Positions 9,670 through 17,161 of a stretch of DNA of 64,000 nt are shown piece by piece (position 1 is the stretch's first letter; each line of letters begins with the position of its first letter). The notes under the pieces are model-generated. The model was not told the origin of the DNA. It ran no database searches and worked only from the letters and a program-made list of their open reading frames with translations. The DNA lies in the NCBI GenBank assembly GCA_017546585.1, contig JAFYWC010000114.1:1-64000 (forward strand), read 5' to 3'. This DNA comes from Bacteroidales bacterium. Lineage in GTDB: Bacteria; Bacteroidota; Bacteroidia; Bacteroidales; UBA932. A program made the position numbers and the translations under genes.

Positions 9670-9701
9670 AGAGGATGACTGAAAAGTCATCCTCTTTTTT
9701 T
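9670..9701 (+). terminator. intrinsic terminator after tRNA-Pro
   Basis: An 11-bp perfect stem (9670-9680 with 9685-9695), a 4-nt loop and seven T residues directly after. This is a textbook rho-independent terminator. Confidence 0.9.
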
Positions 9702-9737
9702 ATGCATATTTTTGTGGCGTCAGTTTCAGAGAAATGC

Positions 9738-9745
9738 TAACTTTG
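9738..9745 (+). promoter_or_regulatory. -7 promoter box for lolD
   Basis: TAACTTTG fits TAnnTTTG, 22 bp before the lolD ATG. A TTTG at 9711-9714 could serve as the -33 element, though the 23-bp gap is slightly long. Confidence 0.5.
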
Positions 9746-9767
9746 TGACTGACAGTAAACGGTTGAT

Positions 9768-10418
9768 ATGATACAGGCAAAGGGAATAGAGAAGTCCTAC
9801 GGGGCATTGAAGGTTCTGAAAGGTATAGATTTCAGTGCGGACAAGTCGGAGGTGGTGTCCATTATGGGTACCTCCGGTGCGGGTAAATCCACACTTCTTC
9901 AGATCCTCGGCACTCTTTCCACTCCGGATGCCGGTTCTCTTGTCATCGACGGCATCGATGTGCTCAAGCTCAAGGGCAAGGCGATGGCCGAGTTCAGAAA
10001 CCGCAAGATCGGCTTCGTCTTCCAGTTCCACCATCTCCTTCCTGAGTTCACCGCTTTGGAGAACGTTATGATTCCGGCATTCATTGCGGGACGTTCGAGA
10101 AAGGATGCGGAGGAGGCGGCGAAGGCCTTGCTGACAGACCTTGGTCTGGCGGAAAGGTTTACGCATAAGCCGACGGAGCTTTCCGGTGGAGAGCAGCAGC
10201 GTGTGGCGATTGCCCGTGCGCTCATCAACAAGCCTTCTGTGCTTTTTGCCGACGAGCCTTCAGGAAATCTCGACTCGAAGACAAAAGAGGAACTCCACAA
10301 CCTCTTCTTCACTCTCAGAGACAAGTATCAGCAGACCATCATCATCGTGACTCACGATCCCGCCCTCGCAAAGATGTGCGACCGTTCTCTCTATATGGTC
10401 GATGGCCAGTTTGTGTAA
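9768..10418 (+). CDS. lolD: ABC transporter ATPase, LolD-type
   Basis: A 216-residue ATP-binding subunit of the LolCDE/MacB class. LolD powers release of outer-membrane lipoproteins from the inner membrane to the carrier LolA. Walker A is GTSGAGKST at 34-42, the Q-loop is near 86, signature LSGGEQQ is at 138-144 and Walker B is VLFADEP at 158-164, followed by the H-loop in IIVTHDP. The segment between Walker A and the signature ([19 protein letters not shown]) is typical of LolD. No LolC/E permease is adjacent, which is common in Bacteroidota. It is followed 2 bp later by trmN6, presumably in one transcript. An FtsE- or MacB-like ATPase is the alternative. Confidence 0.82.
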   Translation: MIQAKGIEKSYGALKVLKGIDFSADKSEVVSIMGTSGAGKSTLLQILGTLSTPDAGSLVIDGIDVLKLKGKAMAEFRNRKIGFVFQFHHLLPEFTALENVMIPAFIAGRSRKDAEEAAKALLTDLGLAERFTHKPTELSGGEQQRVAIARALINKPSVLFADEPSGNLDSKTKEELHNLFFTLRDKYQQTIIIVTHDPALAKMCDRSLYMVDGQFV

Positions 10419-10420
10419 TT

Positions 10421-11194
10421 ATGGGCGTATTCAGATTCAAGAAGTTCGAAGTCGTAAACGAGCGGAGTGCTATGAAGGTAAACACCGACGGCGTTCTGCT
10501 TGGGGCCGCTATGACCGTCAAGCCGGAGGATAGAAATCTTCTTGACATCGGCACAGGTACCGGCACCATTGCTTTGATGGCTGCCCAGAGGGTGAACGGA
10601 GAAGATTACCACGTCGCTGACGCTCCTCGTAATGACGTTGAGGAAGTCGTGAATATACATATCGATGCGATTGACATTGATGAACCTTCTGCAAGCGAGG
10701 CTGCAATGAATTTCAGAAATTCGCCTTGGAGCGGATGTCTGCATTCCCACAACCTGTCCCTGGACCAGTTCGCCCAGTCGCTTCCGGAGGGACTGTCATA
10801 TGATCTGATATTCTCGAATCCTCCGTATTTCGAAGATTCCCTTACGGCTTCGGATGAAAGGAAAAGCACGGCCAGACATACTTCTGACGGCCTATCTTAT
10901 AGAGACATCTTCGAGTTCGCGAAAGACAGACTTGCCCAGGATGGCCGTGTGGCTTTCGTCCTCCCGGCAGAGCAGGAAGCTGCTCTCTGCCGCTACGGAC
11001 GTATGTGCGGACTTCATCTTTTCCGCATCCTCCGCATCAGGACCGTTCCGCGCAAGGCTCCGACACGGATGATCGCAGAGTTTTCGCGCCAGCGTGTAGA
11101 CGCTCCGGAGGATACAGTCCTTACAATACAAAATGAAGGACAGTATACTCAAGAGTATCTGTCCCTCACTAAAGAATTCTATCTGTTCGCCTGA
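10421..11194 (+). CDS. trmN6: tRNA1(Val) A37 N6-methyltransferase TrmN6, with in-frame repeat insertion
   Basis: A SAM-dependent methyltransferase of 257 residues that modifies adenine 37 of tRNA-Val. Motif I is DIGTGTG at 42-48 and the adenine-N6 catalytic motif is NPPY at 133-136. N-terminal FRFKKFEV and NTDGVLLGA are typical of the YfiC/TrmN6 family. Between motif I and the acidic motif II (IDAIDID) there is an extra stretch of roughly 20 residues (about 59-80). It coincides with a copy of an interspersed palindromic repeat at 10601-10637 and is absent from relatives as I remember them. The frame stays open, so the enzyme may be functional with a longer loop. The ATG at 10421 was chosen over an upstream in-frame codon inside lolD. 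Confidence 0.82.
   Translation: MGVFRFKKFEVVNERSAMKVNTDGVLLGAAMTVKPEDRNLLDIGTGTGTIALMAAQRVNGEDYHVADAPRNDVEEVVNIHIDAIDIDEPSASEAAMNFRNSPWSGCLHSHNLSLDQFAQSLPEGLSYDLIFSNPPYFEDSLTASDERKSTARHTSDGLSYRDIFEFAKDRLAQDGRVAFVLPAEQEAALCRYGRMCGLHLFRILRIRTVPRKAPTRMIAEFSRQRVDAPEDTVLTIQNEGQYTQEYLSLTKEFYLFA
10601..10637 (-). repeat. interspersed palindromic repeat, family A, inside trmN6
   Basis: Read on the minus strand this begins CGTCATTACGAGGAGCG and continues AGCGACGTGGTAATC. It matches the copy at 18971-19006 except for three substitutions and a 1-base insertion. It codes for residues 61-73 of TrmN6 without breaking the frame. Confidence 0.8.
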
Positions 11195-11665
11195 TTATTT
11201 CCTGGGAGCAGGTCTTCCGTCGTGCAGTTTGCGGATGCTGTTTCTTCTGAACTTCTCCTCTGCAAGATAGAGTTTCACTACCTTTTCCACAGGCAGGACT
11301 GACTTGTACTGCTCTGCAATGCCGTTTTCCACTGTGTTCAGATTCTTCTGAGCTGCAATGTACTTGTCAAGAAGATCAGAAAGAGCCTTTCCGCTCTTGC
11401 CTTCCTCTGTCGCCTTGCTGAGCTCCTTGTATGCTCTGAATACATTTGCGAGAGCCTCGTCCTTTTCCTTCTCCACCTTGTTGTATACAGGCCAGAATAC
11501 CTGTGCTTCTTCCGGAGTGAGTCCGACTTCAAGTGTCAGGAAAGCGATCTTCTCGCTCATCATCTTCTCCTTCCAGTCTTCTTCACAGCTTCTGTTTGCG
11601 CTTGCTGTGTTGCTTGTGAATATGAGAGCCAATACGGCTGCAATGATTGATAATGTCCTGTTCAT
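11195..11665 (-). CDS. Spy/CpxP-like periplasmic protein
   Basis: A 156-residue exported protein with signal peptide MNRTLSIIAAVLALIFTSNTASA, then an all-helical, highly charged mature part. The segment EKIAFLTLEVGLTPEEAQVFWPVYN resembles the LTxxQ-like repeat of Spy/CpxP envelope-stress proteins. Its stop directly abuts trmN6 (convergent, 0-bp gap). It is the last gene of a three-gene minus-strand unit with a small membrane protein and an ECF sigma factor. This suggests it is both a target and a modulator of that sigma-dependent response. Function is inferred from fold similarity and context only. Confidence 0.6.
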   Translation of the reverse strand: MNRTLSIIAAVLALIFTSNTASANRSCEEDWKEKMMSEKIAFLTLEVGLTPEEAQVFWPVYNKVEKEKDEALANVFRAYKELSKATEEGKSGKALSDLLDKYIAAQKNLNTVENGIAEQYKSVLPVEKVVKLYLAEEKFRRNSIRKLHDGRPAPRK

Positions 11666-11667
11666 AT

Positions 11668-12078
11668 CTACTGCTGTTTTGAAAGTTCAATAATGTGTTC
11701 GTCTACACCTGTGTATATAAGGTATTCGATAATGTCTTCGTCGTCCATTCCCAGGTCTGCATACTGCTCGTTGCCGCTTTCATAGATAGCGAACTCAGAG
11801 TACTGGTCTGAGAATACGTACCAGTCTTCTTCTGTAAGTCCTGGATTTGCAGCCGAGTTTCTGAGGTAGAATGTTCCTGCGGCGATCAGCAGCGCGAAAG
11901 TCGCTGCCATTGCGAGCATCGGAGCTAGTCGGGCCCATATGCTTACGGGAACAACCTTCTGAGGCTCCGAGCATTTGATGAGATCCTTTTTCAAGGTGTC
12001 GAAATAGCCGTCAGGAAGACCGTATGGGTTCTTCTTGAGTTCGGAATTATGTAGAATGTCCTTTTCCATATTATCCAT
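11668..12078 (-). CDS. single-pass membrane protein, putative anti-sigma partner
   Basis: 136 residues from the ATG at 12078. An alternative GTG at 12096 would add six residues. The N-terminal segment NPYGLPDGYFDTLKKDL is a motif common to small Bacteroidota proteins encoded beside ECF sigma factors. One hydrophobic helix (LAPMLAMAATFALLIAAGTFYL) sits mid-protein, and an acidic C-terminal tail carries DDEDIIEYLIYTG. It lies between the sigma factor and the Spy-like gene, 35 bp after the former and 2 bp before the latter. A cytoplasmic N-terminus sequestering the sigma factor is inferred. It lacks the FecR and classical zinc anti-sigma signatures, so confidence in the role is modest. Confidence 0.5.
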   Translation of the reverse strand: MDNMEKDILHNSELKKNPYGLPDGYFDTLKKDLIKCSEPQKVVPVSIWARLAPMLAMAATFALLIAAGTFYLRNSAANPGLTEEDWYVFSDQYSEFAIYESGNEQYADLGMDDEDIIEYLIYTGVDEHIIELSKQQ

Positions 12079-12113
12079 ATCCGGTGAGTTAGACACAGTT
12101 TGTGTCGTTTGGT

Positions 12114-12656
12114 TTAAAACTCGTGCGCTTCAAGTGCTTCCTTTATTTTATTATATGCGTGATGGTATGATGCCTTGAGCGCTCCTGTCGATGTGCCGGT
12201 GATTTCGGCGATGTCCTCGTATTTCATTTCATCGAAATACCTGAGGTTGAATACGAGCCTCTGCTTTTCCGGCAGCTTCTGTATAGCCTTGTGGAGTTCC
12301 CTCTGGAGAGCCGTTCCGTTGAAGTACGGGTCTTCGTCGACTCTGGTTGCGAGTATTTCTCCGACGGCATCCAGGCTTATGGCGTTTTCCCTTCTGAGTT
12401 TCCTGAGCCTGTTCAGCGTTTCGTTTGTGGCGATGCGGTAGAGCCAGGTGTAAAGCTGCGAGTCTCCGCGGAACGACGGCATCGCCGTCCATATCTTGAT
12501 GAAGATGTCCTGCAGCAGGTCGTTGGTGTCTTCGTGAGAACACAGCAGGCGACGGACGTGCCAGTAGAGCCGTTCAGAATATGACTCCACTATGGCCTTG
12601 AAGGCCAGCTCATAGTCGCCGTTCTGGCATAGTTTTTTGATTTCTGTGTCCCGCAT
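12114..12656 (-). CDS. ECF-type RNA polymerase sigma factor
   Basis: A 180-residue group 4 sigma-70 factor. Region 2 spans about residues 10-85 and includes DLLQDIFIKIWTAMPSF (region 2.2/2.3) and LYTWLYRIATNETLNRLR (2.4). Region 4 spans about 115-175 with LPEKQRLVFNLRYFDEMKYEDIAEITGTSTGALKASYHHA, a helix-turn-helix contacting the -35 element. It has its own -7 box upstream, back to back with the lepA promoter. With the membrane protein and Spy-like protein downstream it forms a likely self-contained envelope-stress unit. It is not adjacent to a FecR or SusC pair, so it is unlikely to be the PUL regulator. Confidence 0.88.
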   Translation of the reverse strand: MRDTEIKKLCQNGDYELAFKAIVESYSERLYWHVRRLLCSHEDTNDLLQDIFIKIWTAMPSFRGDSQLYTWLYRIATNETLNRLRKLRRENAISLDAVGEILATRVDEDPYFNGTALQRELHKAIQKLPEKQRLVFNLRYFDEMKYEDIAEITGTSTGALKASYHHAYNKIKEALEAHEF

Positions 12657-12693
12657 CGGTGTTTTAGATGTCCTCAGGGAGATAAGGTTTAAA

Positions 12694-12701
12694 CAAAAAT
12701 A
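12694..12701 (-). promoter_or_regulatory. -7 promoter box for the ECF sigma operon
   Basis: On the minus strand this reads TATTTTTG, matching TAnnTTTG, 37 bp before the sigma-factor ATG. It is separated from the divergent lepA box by 22 bp. Confidence 0.5.
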
Positions 12702-12723
12702 CTGAAAAAATTCCGTAAATTGC

Positions 12724-12731
12724 TATCTTTG
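12724..12731 (+). promoter_or_regulatory. -7 promoter box for lepA
   Basis: TATCTTTG matches the -7 consensus, 19 bp before the lepA ATG at 12751. Confidence 0.6.
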
Positions 12732-12750
12732 CACCGATTATACGTATACG

Positions 12751-14538
12751 ATGAAGAAAACAAGAAACTTTTGTATTATAGCCCATATCGACCACGGCAA
12801 GAGTACTCTCGCAGACCGAATGCTCGAGATTACAAACACGTTGACAGCCCGTGATATGGAGAATCAGGTCCTCGATTCTATGGATCTGGAGAAGGAGAAG
12901 GGTATCACCATCAAGAGCCACGCTATCCAGATGGATTACAACTACAATGGAGAGCAGTACACTCTTAACCTTATCGACACTCCGGGCCACGTGGACTTCT
13001 CTTACGAGGTGTCGCGCGCCATCGCATCCTGCGAGGGAGCGCTGCTCGTAGTCGATGCGACTCAGGGTATCCAGGCTCAGACAATCTCCAACCTTTATCT
13101 TGCAATCGAGCACGACCTCGAGATCATTCCGGTCCTCAACAAGATCGATGTGGACTCGGCGATGGTTGACGTGGTTACAGACCAGGTGGTCGACCTTCTC
13201 GGATGCAAGCCGGAGGAGGTCCTCCTCGCTTCGGGTAAGACAGGCCAGGGTGTGAAGGAGGTTCTCGATGCCATCGTGGAGAGGATCCCGGCTCCTGTGG
13301 GAGATCCTGACGCTCCGCTCCAGGCCCTTATCTTCGACTCTGTATTCAACTCGTTCCGCGGTATCATCGCTTACTTCAAGGTGATGAACGGTTCGATCAA
13401 GCCTGGCGACAAGGTGAAGTTCGTCAGCACAGGCAAGGAATATACTGCAGATGAGATCGGAGTACTCAAGATGAAGATGCATCCACGCAAGGAAATCCCT
13501 TGCGGAAGTGTAGGATATATCATTTCCGGCATCAAGAGTGCCGTAGAGGTGAAGGTGGGTGACACCATCACAAGCGTTACGAATCCGTGCAAGGAGGCGA
13601 TCGCCGGTTTCGAGGAGGTGAAGCCTATGGTCTTCGCGGGTCTCTATCCGGTCGAGACAGACCAGTACGAGGAACTCCGTACATCGCTCGAGAAGTTCCA
13701 GCTCAACGACGCTTCGCTTGTCTTCGAGCCTGAGTCTTCTCTCGCGCTCGGTTTCGGTTTCCGATGCGGCTTCCTCGGACTTCTCCACCTTGAGATTGTT
13801 CAGGAGCGTCTTTTCAGAGAGTTTAATATGGACGTTATCACAACCGTGCCTAACGTATCATATAAGGTATATACCACTCAGGGCGAGTGCCTCGATGTCC
13901 ACAACCCTTCAGGACTTCCGGCTGCGACCCTCATCGACAAGATCGAGGAGCCTTACATCAGAGCTCAGGTCATCTCGAGATCAGACTACTACGGTCCGAT
14001 TATGAAGCTTTGTCTTGACAAGAGAGGTGTGCTCATCAACCAGCACTATCTTACTGCAGACCGTCTCGAACTTACATACGAGATGCCTCTTTCCGAGATC
14101 GTGTTCGACTTCTATGACAAGCTCAAGTCGATCTCGAAGGGTTATGCGTCATTCGACTACCACGTAATCGGATTCAAGGAGGCCAAGCTCGTGAAGCTTG
14201 ACATTCTCTTGAACGGTGATCCTGCCGATGCGCTTTCTACCCTTATCCACGCTGACCACGCGTACGACTTCGGCCGCAAGATGTGCGAGAAGCTTAAGGA
14301 ACTCATCCCAAGGCAGCAGTTCGATATCGCGATCCAGGCTGCGGTCGGTGCGAAGATCATCGCACGTGAGACTGTGAAGGCTGTGAGAAAGGACGTGACC
14401 GCGAAGTGTTACGGTGGTGACATCTCGCGTAAGAGAAAGCTCCTCGAGAAGCAGAAGCAGGGTAAGAAGAGAATGCGTCAGATCGGTACTGTCGAAGTTC
14501 CTCAGAGCGCCTTTATGGCCGTACTTAAACTTGACTAA
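12751..14538 (+). CDS. lepA: elongation factor 4 (LepA), ribosome back-translocating GTPase
   Basis: A 595-residue translational GTPase of normal length. G1 is AHIDHGKST near residues 9-17, G3 is DTPGHVDF near 75-82 and G4 is NKID near 129-132. EF-G-like domains II, III and V follow, then the LepA-specific C-terminal domain ([33 protein letters not shown]), which defines EF4 against EF-G. EF4 acts on stalled or mistranslocated ribosomes under ionic or other stress. It is monocistronic: its own -7 box precedes it and a hairpin terminator begins 22 bp after the stop. A long open frame on the opposite strand is a codon-bias shadow. Confidence 0.96.
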   Translation: MKKTRNFCIIAHIDHGKSTLADRMLEITNTLTARDMENQVLDSMDLEKEKGITIKSHAIQMDYNYNGEQYTLNLIDTPGHVDFSYEVSRAIASCEGALLVVDATQGIQAQTISNLYLAIEHDLEIIPVLNKIDVDSAMVDVVTDQVVDLLGCKPEEVLLASGKTGQGVKEVLDAIVERIPAPVGDPDAPLQALIFDSVFNSFRGIIAYFKVMNGSIKPGDKVKFVSTGKEYTADEIGVLKMKMHPRKEIPCGSVGYIISGIKSAVEVKVGDTITSVTNPCKEAIAGFEEVKPMVFAGLYPVETDQYEELRTSLEKFQLNDASLVFEPESSLALGFGFRCGFLGLLHLEIVQERLFREFNMDVITTVPNVSYKVYTTQGECLDVHNPSGLPAATLIDKIEEPYIRAQVISRSDYYGPIMKLCLDKRGVLINQHYLTADRLELTYEMPLSEIVFDFYDKLKSISKGYASFDYHVIGFKEAKLVKLDILLNGDPADALSTLIHADHAYDFGRKMCEKLKELIPRQQFDIAIQAAVGAKIIARETVKAVRKDVTAKCYGGDISRKRKLLEKQKQGKKRMRQIGTVEVPQSAFMAVLKLD

Positions 14539-14559
14539 TCACAAGTCGACTATAAATAC

Positions 14560-14592
14560 AAAAAGCGCAAACCTCACGGCTTGCGCTTTTTT
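14560..14592. terminator. bidirectional intrinsic terminator
   Basis: A stem of about 10 bp (AAAAAGCGCAA with TTGCGCTTTTT) around a 9-nt loop, with A- and T-tracts on both sides. It can end the lepA transcript on the plus strand and the candidate 6S-like RNA on the minus strand. Confidence 0.8.
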
Positions 14593-14704
14593 GTTTCTCC
14601 CGGTTGGGAGTCTTTCTGCTGTCCGATCCTGAGAAGGAATTGCACACATTTCAAATAAAAAGTAGGATCGGCAGAAAGAGACGAATAAGATTCTTAACCG
14701 GGTG
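14560..14704 (-). ncRNA. ssrS: candidate 6S-like RNA (Bacteroidales-1-type)
   Basis: About 140 nt of minus-strand sequence lie between a -7 box (14705-14712) and an intrinsic terminator (14560-14592), with no reading frame. A perfect 7-bp closing stem pairs 14702-14696 (CCCGGTT) with 14605-14599 (AACCGGG). An open bubble follows, 13 nt on the 5' side and about 4 nt on the other. Then comes a long inner stem: GTC-TCTTTCTG pairs with CAGAAAGAC, and CCGATCCT with AGGATCGG, with a 4-nt bulge. A 33-nt apical region tops it. Closing stem, central bubble and long upper arm is the 6S architecture that mimics an open promoter and binds RNA polymerase. The structure is seen; the identity is inferred. 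A plain processed leader or long terminator is the alternative. Confidence 0.5.
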
Positions 14705-14712
14705 CAAAGGTC
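14705..14712 (-). promoter_or_regulatory. -7-like box for the candidate 6S-like RNA
   Basis: On the minus strand this reads GACCTTTG, one mismatch from TAnnTTTG. Expected initiation is a few bases downstream, at or next to the start of the closing stem. Confidence 0.4.
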
Positions 14713-14780
14713 GCACTCGATTGCTATATTTTTGTTGTTGATTTTGTTGTTTTACGCGTTGTTTTAGCTGTTGTAGGGCC

Positions 14781-15014
14781 TTAGGGCACGGGATCGTAGC
14801 CGTGACCGCCCCAAGGATGACAGCGGAGAAGCCTGCGGACAGTGAGGTGGAAACCTTTGAACGGTCCGTGCTTTTTGAATGCTTCGAGGGCGTACTGGGA
14901 ACAGGTCGGAGTGAATCTGCAGGTCGGCTGCTTGAGCGGAGATATGCAGACCTGGTAGAAACGTATCAGAAAGATGAACGGCGCGATCGCGACCTTCTTA
15001 AGAAACTCTTTCAT
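14781..15014 (-). CDS. yidD: membrane protein insertion efficiency factor YidD
   Basis: A 77-residue YidD protein that assists YidC in inserting inner-membrane proteins. It has an N-terminal amphipathic/hydrophobic stretch ([18 protein letters not shown]) and the family signature [19 protein letters not shown] with three conserved cysteines. It ends with the typical [14 protein letters not shown]. The start MKEFLKK at 15014 was chosen over a longer frame because it matches family length and overlaps the rnpA end by 17 bp, the usual arrangement. It is the last gene of the minus-strand DUF4271-hemD-rnpA-yidD set. Confidence 0.92.
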   Translation of the reverse strand: MKEFLKKVAIAPFIFLIRFYQVCISPLKQPTCRFTPTCSQYALEAFKKHGPFKGFHLTVRRLLRCHPWGGHGYDPVP

Positions 15015-15366
15015 TGATCTTGGCGATGATCTGTCCGACTGCTGCGTAGATGGCCTCATAACTGAGGACTTCCTTGGTTGAATACATAAAGAGCACATCC
15101 ACGCCTGTTGCGGCAAGGATGTGCTTCTGTTTTCTATAGCTTTCTCTGATTCTTCTCTTGAGGAGATTTCTCTTTACGGCTCTCTTGAAGAGCTTCTTGG
15201 GCACAGACACCATAATCCTGTTTCCCTCGTTTCCGGTATCGCTCACGAAAAGGTAGCGCATACCTTCGACAGAGCCGTGCTTACCCTTGGCAAGAAGATT
15301 CGAAATGGAGATCTTGCCACAAAGTCTTTCTGTCTTAGGAAGGGTATTAGGAGCCTGGGCTTCCAC
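14998..15366 (-). CDS. rnpA: ribonuclease P protein component
   Basis: A 122-residue basic protein cofactor of RNase P, which matures tRNA 5' ends. The N-terminus has the [11 protein letters not shown] segment and the central part has the RNR signature [16 protein letters not shown] (residues about 64-79), which binds pre-tRNA and the P RNA. Length is normal. It overlaps yidD by 17 bp and follows hemD by 3 bp. In most bacteria rnpA neighbours rpmH and dnaA; the hemD link seen here is the Bacteroidota arrangement. Confidence 0.93.
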   Translation of the reverse strand: MEAQAPNTLPKTERLCGKISISNLLAKGKHGSVEGMRYLFVSDTGNEGNRIMVSVPKKLFKRAVKRNLLKRRIRESYRKQKHILAATGVDVLFMYSTKEVLSYEAIYAAVGQIIAKINERVS

Positions 15367-15369
15367 CTT

Positions 15370-16113
15370 TTACTGGTTGTTTGTAAGATAAATCTCGAGT
15401 GCCTTTGCTACAGACGGAATCTCGGCTGTAGGTGCAGAGATCTCGATCTTGAGACCTGCCTCCTCCATTGCCTTCACGACGCTGCGTCCATATGAAATGA
15501 ACTTGATGTCGCCCTGGTTGAACTCCGGATGGTTCTCATAGAGTGACTTTACGTCAGCAGGGTTGAAGAATACCATTACATCATACGAGTGAAGATCCAC
15601 GTCCTTGATGTCCTGTGCTACAGGCTTTACAAAGACAGCGGTCTCGAACGCGTACTTCTGCTCCTCGAAGAGCTTGGTTACTGCATCCTTGCTGTTGGAT
15701 TCTGCTGTTGCTATAAGGAAATTCTCGCCTTTGTGCTTGCTTCCGATGAGGCCTACGATCGATTCAGGAGTACCGTCGCCGAAGAAGATCTTTCTCTTGC
15801 GGTATACGATGTGCTTCTGAAGGTAGTTCGCTACGGCTTCAGTTGTACAGAAGTATTTCATAGTCTCGGGTACCTTTACGCGGAGCTCTTCGCAGAGCTG
15901 GAAGAATGCGTCGATAGTGGTACGTGCTGAAAAAATGATTGCAGTGTGGTCAAGAATGTTTATTCTCTGTGAACGGAACTCTCTGGAAGTCAATGGCTCA
16001 ATCTTGAAGAGAGGCTTGAAGTCGAACTCTGCTCCGAATTTTTCTGCAATGCTGGTGTAAGGCGAAGCCGTCTTCGGCTGCTGCTGTGAAATCAGTATCT
16101 TTTTAACGCTCAT
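15370..16113 (-). CDS. hemD: uroporphyrinogen-III synthase family protein
   Basis: 247 residues with the bilobed HemD fold: N-terminal KKILISQQQP, the central block DHTAIIFSARTTIDAFFQLCEEL, and a C-terminal lobe with VMVFFNPADVKSLYENHPEF and FISYGRSVVKAMEEAGLKIEISAPTAE (split here by residue order). HemD cyclises hydroxymethylbilane to uroporphyrinogen III in haem synthesis. No other hem gene is visible in the window, and Bacteroidota relatives are divergent, so the enzymatic role is likely but not certain. The start MSVKK at 16113 avoids an upstream extension into the preceding gene. It lies 3 bp before rnpA and 5 bp after the DUF4271 gene. Confidence 0.78.
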   Translation of the reverse strand: MSVKKILISQQQPKTASPYTSIAEKFGAEFDFKPLFKIEPLTSREFRSQRINILDHTAIIFSARTTIDAFFQLCEELRVKVPETMKYFCTTEAVANYLQKHIVYRKRKIFFGDGTPESIVGLIGSKHKGENFLIATAESNSKDAVTKLFEEQKYAFETAVFVKPVAQDIKDVDLHSYDVMVFFNPADVKSLYENHPEFNQGDIKFISYGRSVVKAMEEAGLKIEISAPTAEIPSVAKALEIYLTNNQ

Positions 16114-16118
16114 TCTAA

Positions 16119-16739
16119 CTAAAAAATAATGGCTGAAGCGACCAGCGCTCCAGTGGGAATTATTTCGAGGGCGCAAAGGTACAAAAAACTTGCGAAAAAC
16201 GAATAAGAAGAAATTAAAATTTGAGTTTTTCTAAGCAGCAAGACTGCGTAAATAGTGGCTGATATCCAAAGCATTGCGGTTTTGATGGTCTCCGGAGCGG
16301 CGTCGACGAATGCCATAATTCCTCCGGTGAGCATAAGCAGCAATGTGAGGAGACTGAAGAATGTATATGCCGCTTTTCGGGCTGTGCCGTATGCTCTCGG
16401 GTTGGCTTTCTTCGGGCGGAAAACGTGCTCGAGGAATGTCCTGAGAAGCATCCATCCTATGAGGATGGCGATGGTGGTGGCGAGTCTGCCGTTATCGGTG
16501 AAACCGACCATAAAGTGTGGGTAGTACAGGCGGAACCTGCTGACTGTCAAGCAGAAAGGTATGATTAGCGCGAGGGCGGTGATGTCCCTGTTGCGGCTCA
16601 GCTGCACGCTTGCGTCAAGGTTCACGCTTTCCTTCCACCTGGTAAGGCAGGCGATCAATGACGGGAACACTCCCACCATCGTCTTGAGAAGCAGGAGCGC
16701 AATCAGCAGCGATAAAAGTGCAAGTGTCTTGAAAAGCAT
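16119..16739 (-). CDS. DUF4271 integral membrane protein
   Basis: 206 residues with about six hydrophobic segments, including the N-terminal LALLSLLIALLLLKTMVG and the C-terminal VLLLRKTQILISSYSFFASFLYLCALEIIPTGALV. DUF4271 proteins are restricted to Bacteroidota, and the gene is regularly found just before hemD, as here. Function is unknown. A TACCTTTG sequence at 16174-16181 within its last codons resembles a -7 box and might feed hemD, but it also encodes conserved residues (YLCALE), so I do not list it as a promoter. Confidence 0.75.
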   Translation of the reverse strand: MLFKTLALLSLLIALLLLKTMVGVFPSLIACLTRWKESVNLDASVQLSRNRDITALALIIPFCLTVSRFRLYYPHFMVGFTDNGRLATTIAILIGWMLLRTFLEHVFRPKKANPRAYGTARKAAYTFFSLLTLLLMLTGGIMAFVDAAPETIKTAMLWISATIYAVLLLRKTQILISSYSFFASFLYLCALEIIPTGALVASAIIF

Positions 16740-16740
16740 A

Positions 16741-17085
16741 TCAGTTTCCTCTCTTTGCCTTGTAGCCCATATCCTTGAGCAGAGCGACCACGCGGTCGCG
16801 GAAATCGCCCTGGATGGTGATCTCGCCGTCTTTTGCGCTGCCGCCGACTCCGCACTTCACCTTGAGGGTGCGGCCAAGTTCTGCAAGGTCGTCAGACGTG
16901 CCGACAAAGCCTGTAACCAGCGTTACCTGCTTGCCTCCGCGTCCTTTTCTGTCTATGCCTACTATGAGATTCTGCTTTGATGGCTCGATAGTTGCCTGCT
17001 CCTCCACGCTTTCTTCTTCGTATGTGAAGTCGGGATTTGTCGAGAATACTACTCCGAGTCTTTTCTTCCAGTCGTTGTCAGCCAT
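16741..17085 (-). CDS. SUI1/YciH-family translation initiation factor
   Basis: A 114-residue protein whose C-terminal half (residues about 40-112) is a SUI1/eIF1 domain. It includes RKGRGGKQVTLVTGF, LGRTLKVKCGVGGSAKDGEITIQGD and the final RDRVVALLKDMGYKAKRGN. Bacterial YciH/SUI1 proteins bind the 30S subunit and influence initiation fidelity, including at weak start codons. The gene is 1 bp upstream of the DUF4271 gene and has its own -7 box, divergent from the DUF2723 gene. Confidence 0.85.
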   Translation of the reverse strand: MADNDWKKRLGVVFSTNPDFTYEEESVEEQATIEPSKQNLIVGIDRKGRGGKQVTLVTGFVGTSDDLAELGRTLKVKCGVGGSAKDGEITIQGDFRDRVVALLKDMGYKAKRGN

Positions 17086-17106
17086 TTGCGTACGAATTTA
17101 TTTTTG

Positions 17107-17114
17107 CAAATATA
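17107..17114 (-). promoter_or_regulatory. -7 promoter box for the SUI1 operon
   Basis: On the minus strand this reads TATATTTG, 21 bp before the ATG at 17085. Only 13 bp separate it from the divergent plus-strand box, so the two promoters probably compete. Confidence 0.6.
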
Positions 17115-17127
17115 GCGATTATATGCG

Positions 17128-17135
17128 TATATTTG
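17128..17135 (+). promoter_or_regulatory. -7 promoter box for the DUF2723 gene
   Basis: TATATTTG, preceded by TTTG at 17103-17106 with a 21-bp gap, a good -33/-7 pair. The ATG at 17144 would leave almost no leader, which favours the ATG at 17162. Confidence 0.6.
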
Positions 17136-17161
17136 TAGGTTATATGAATAATATTGGAACA

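Noticed and set aside
12114..12656. ECF sigma factor as regulator of the nearby GH65 locus.
   Set aside because: PUL-type ECF factors come with a FecR-like anti-sigma and a receptor with an N-terminal signalling domain; neither is present and other genes intervene.
12664..13788. A 374-codon open frame on the minus strand opposite lepA.
   Set aside because: It lies entirely over a confidently assigned essential-type gene, has no motif, and follows from the codon bias of lepA.
16174..16181. TACCTTTG as a minus-strand promoter for hemD.
   Set aside because: It lies within the coding end of the DUF4271 gene and encodes residues of the last membrane segment; without start-site data it may be coincidence.
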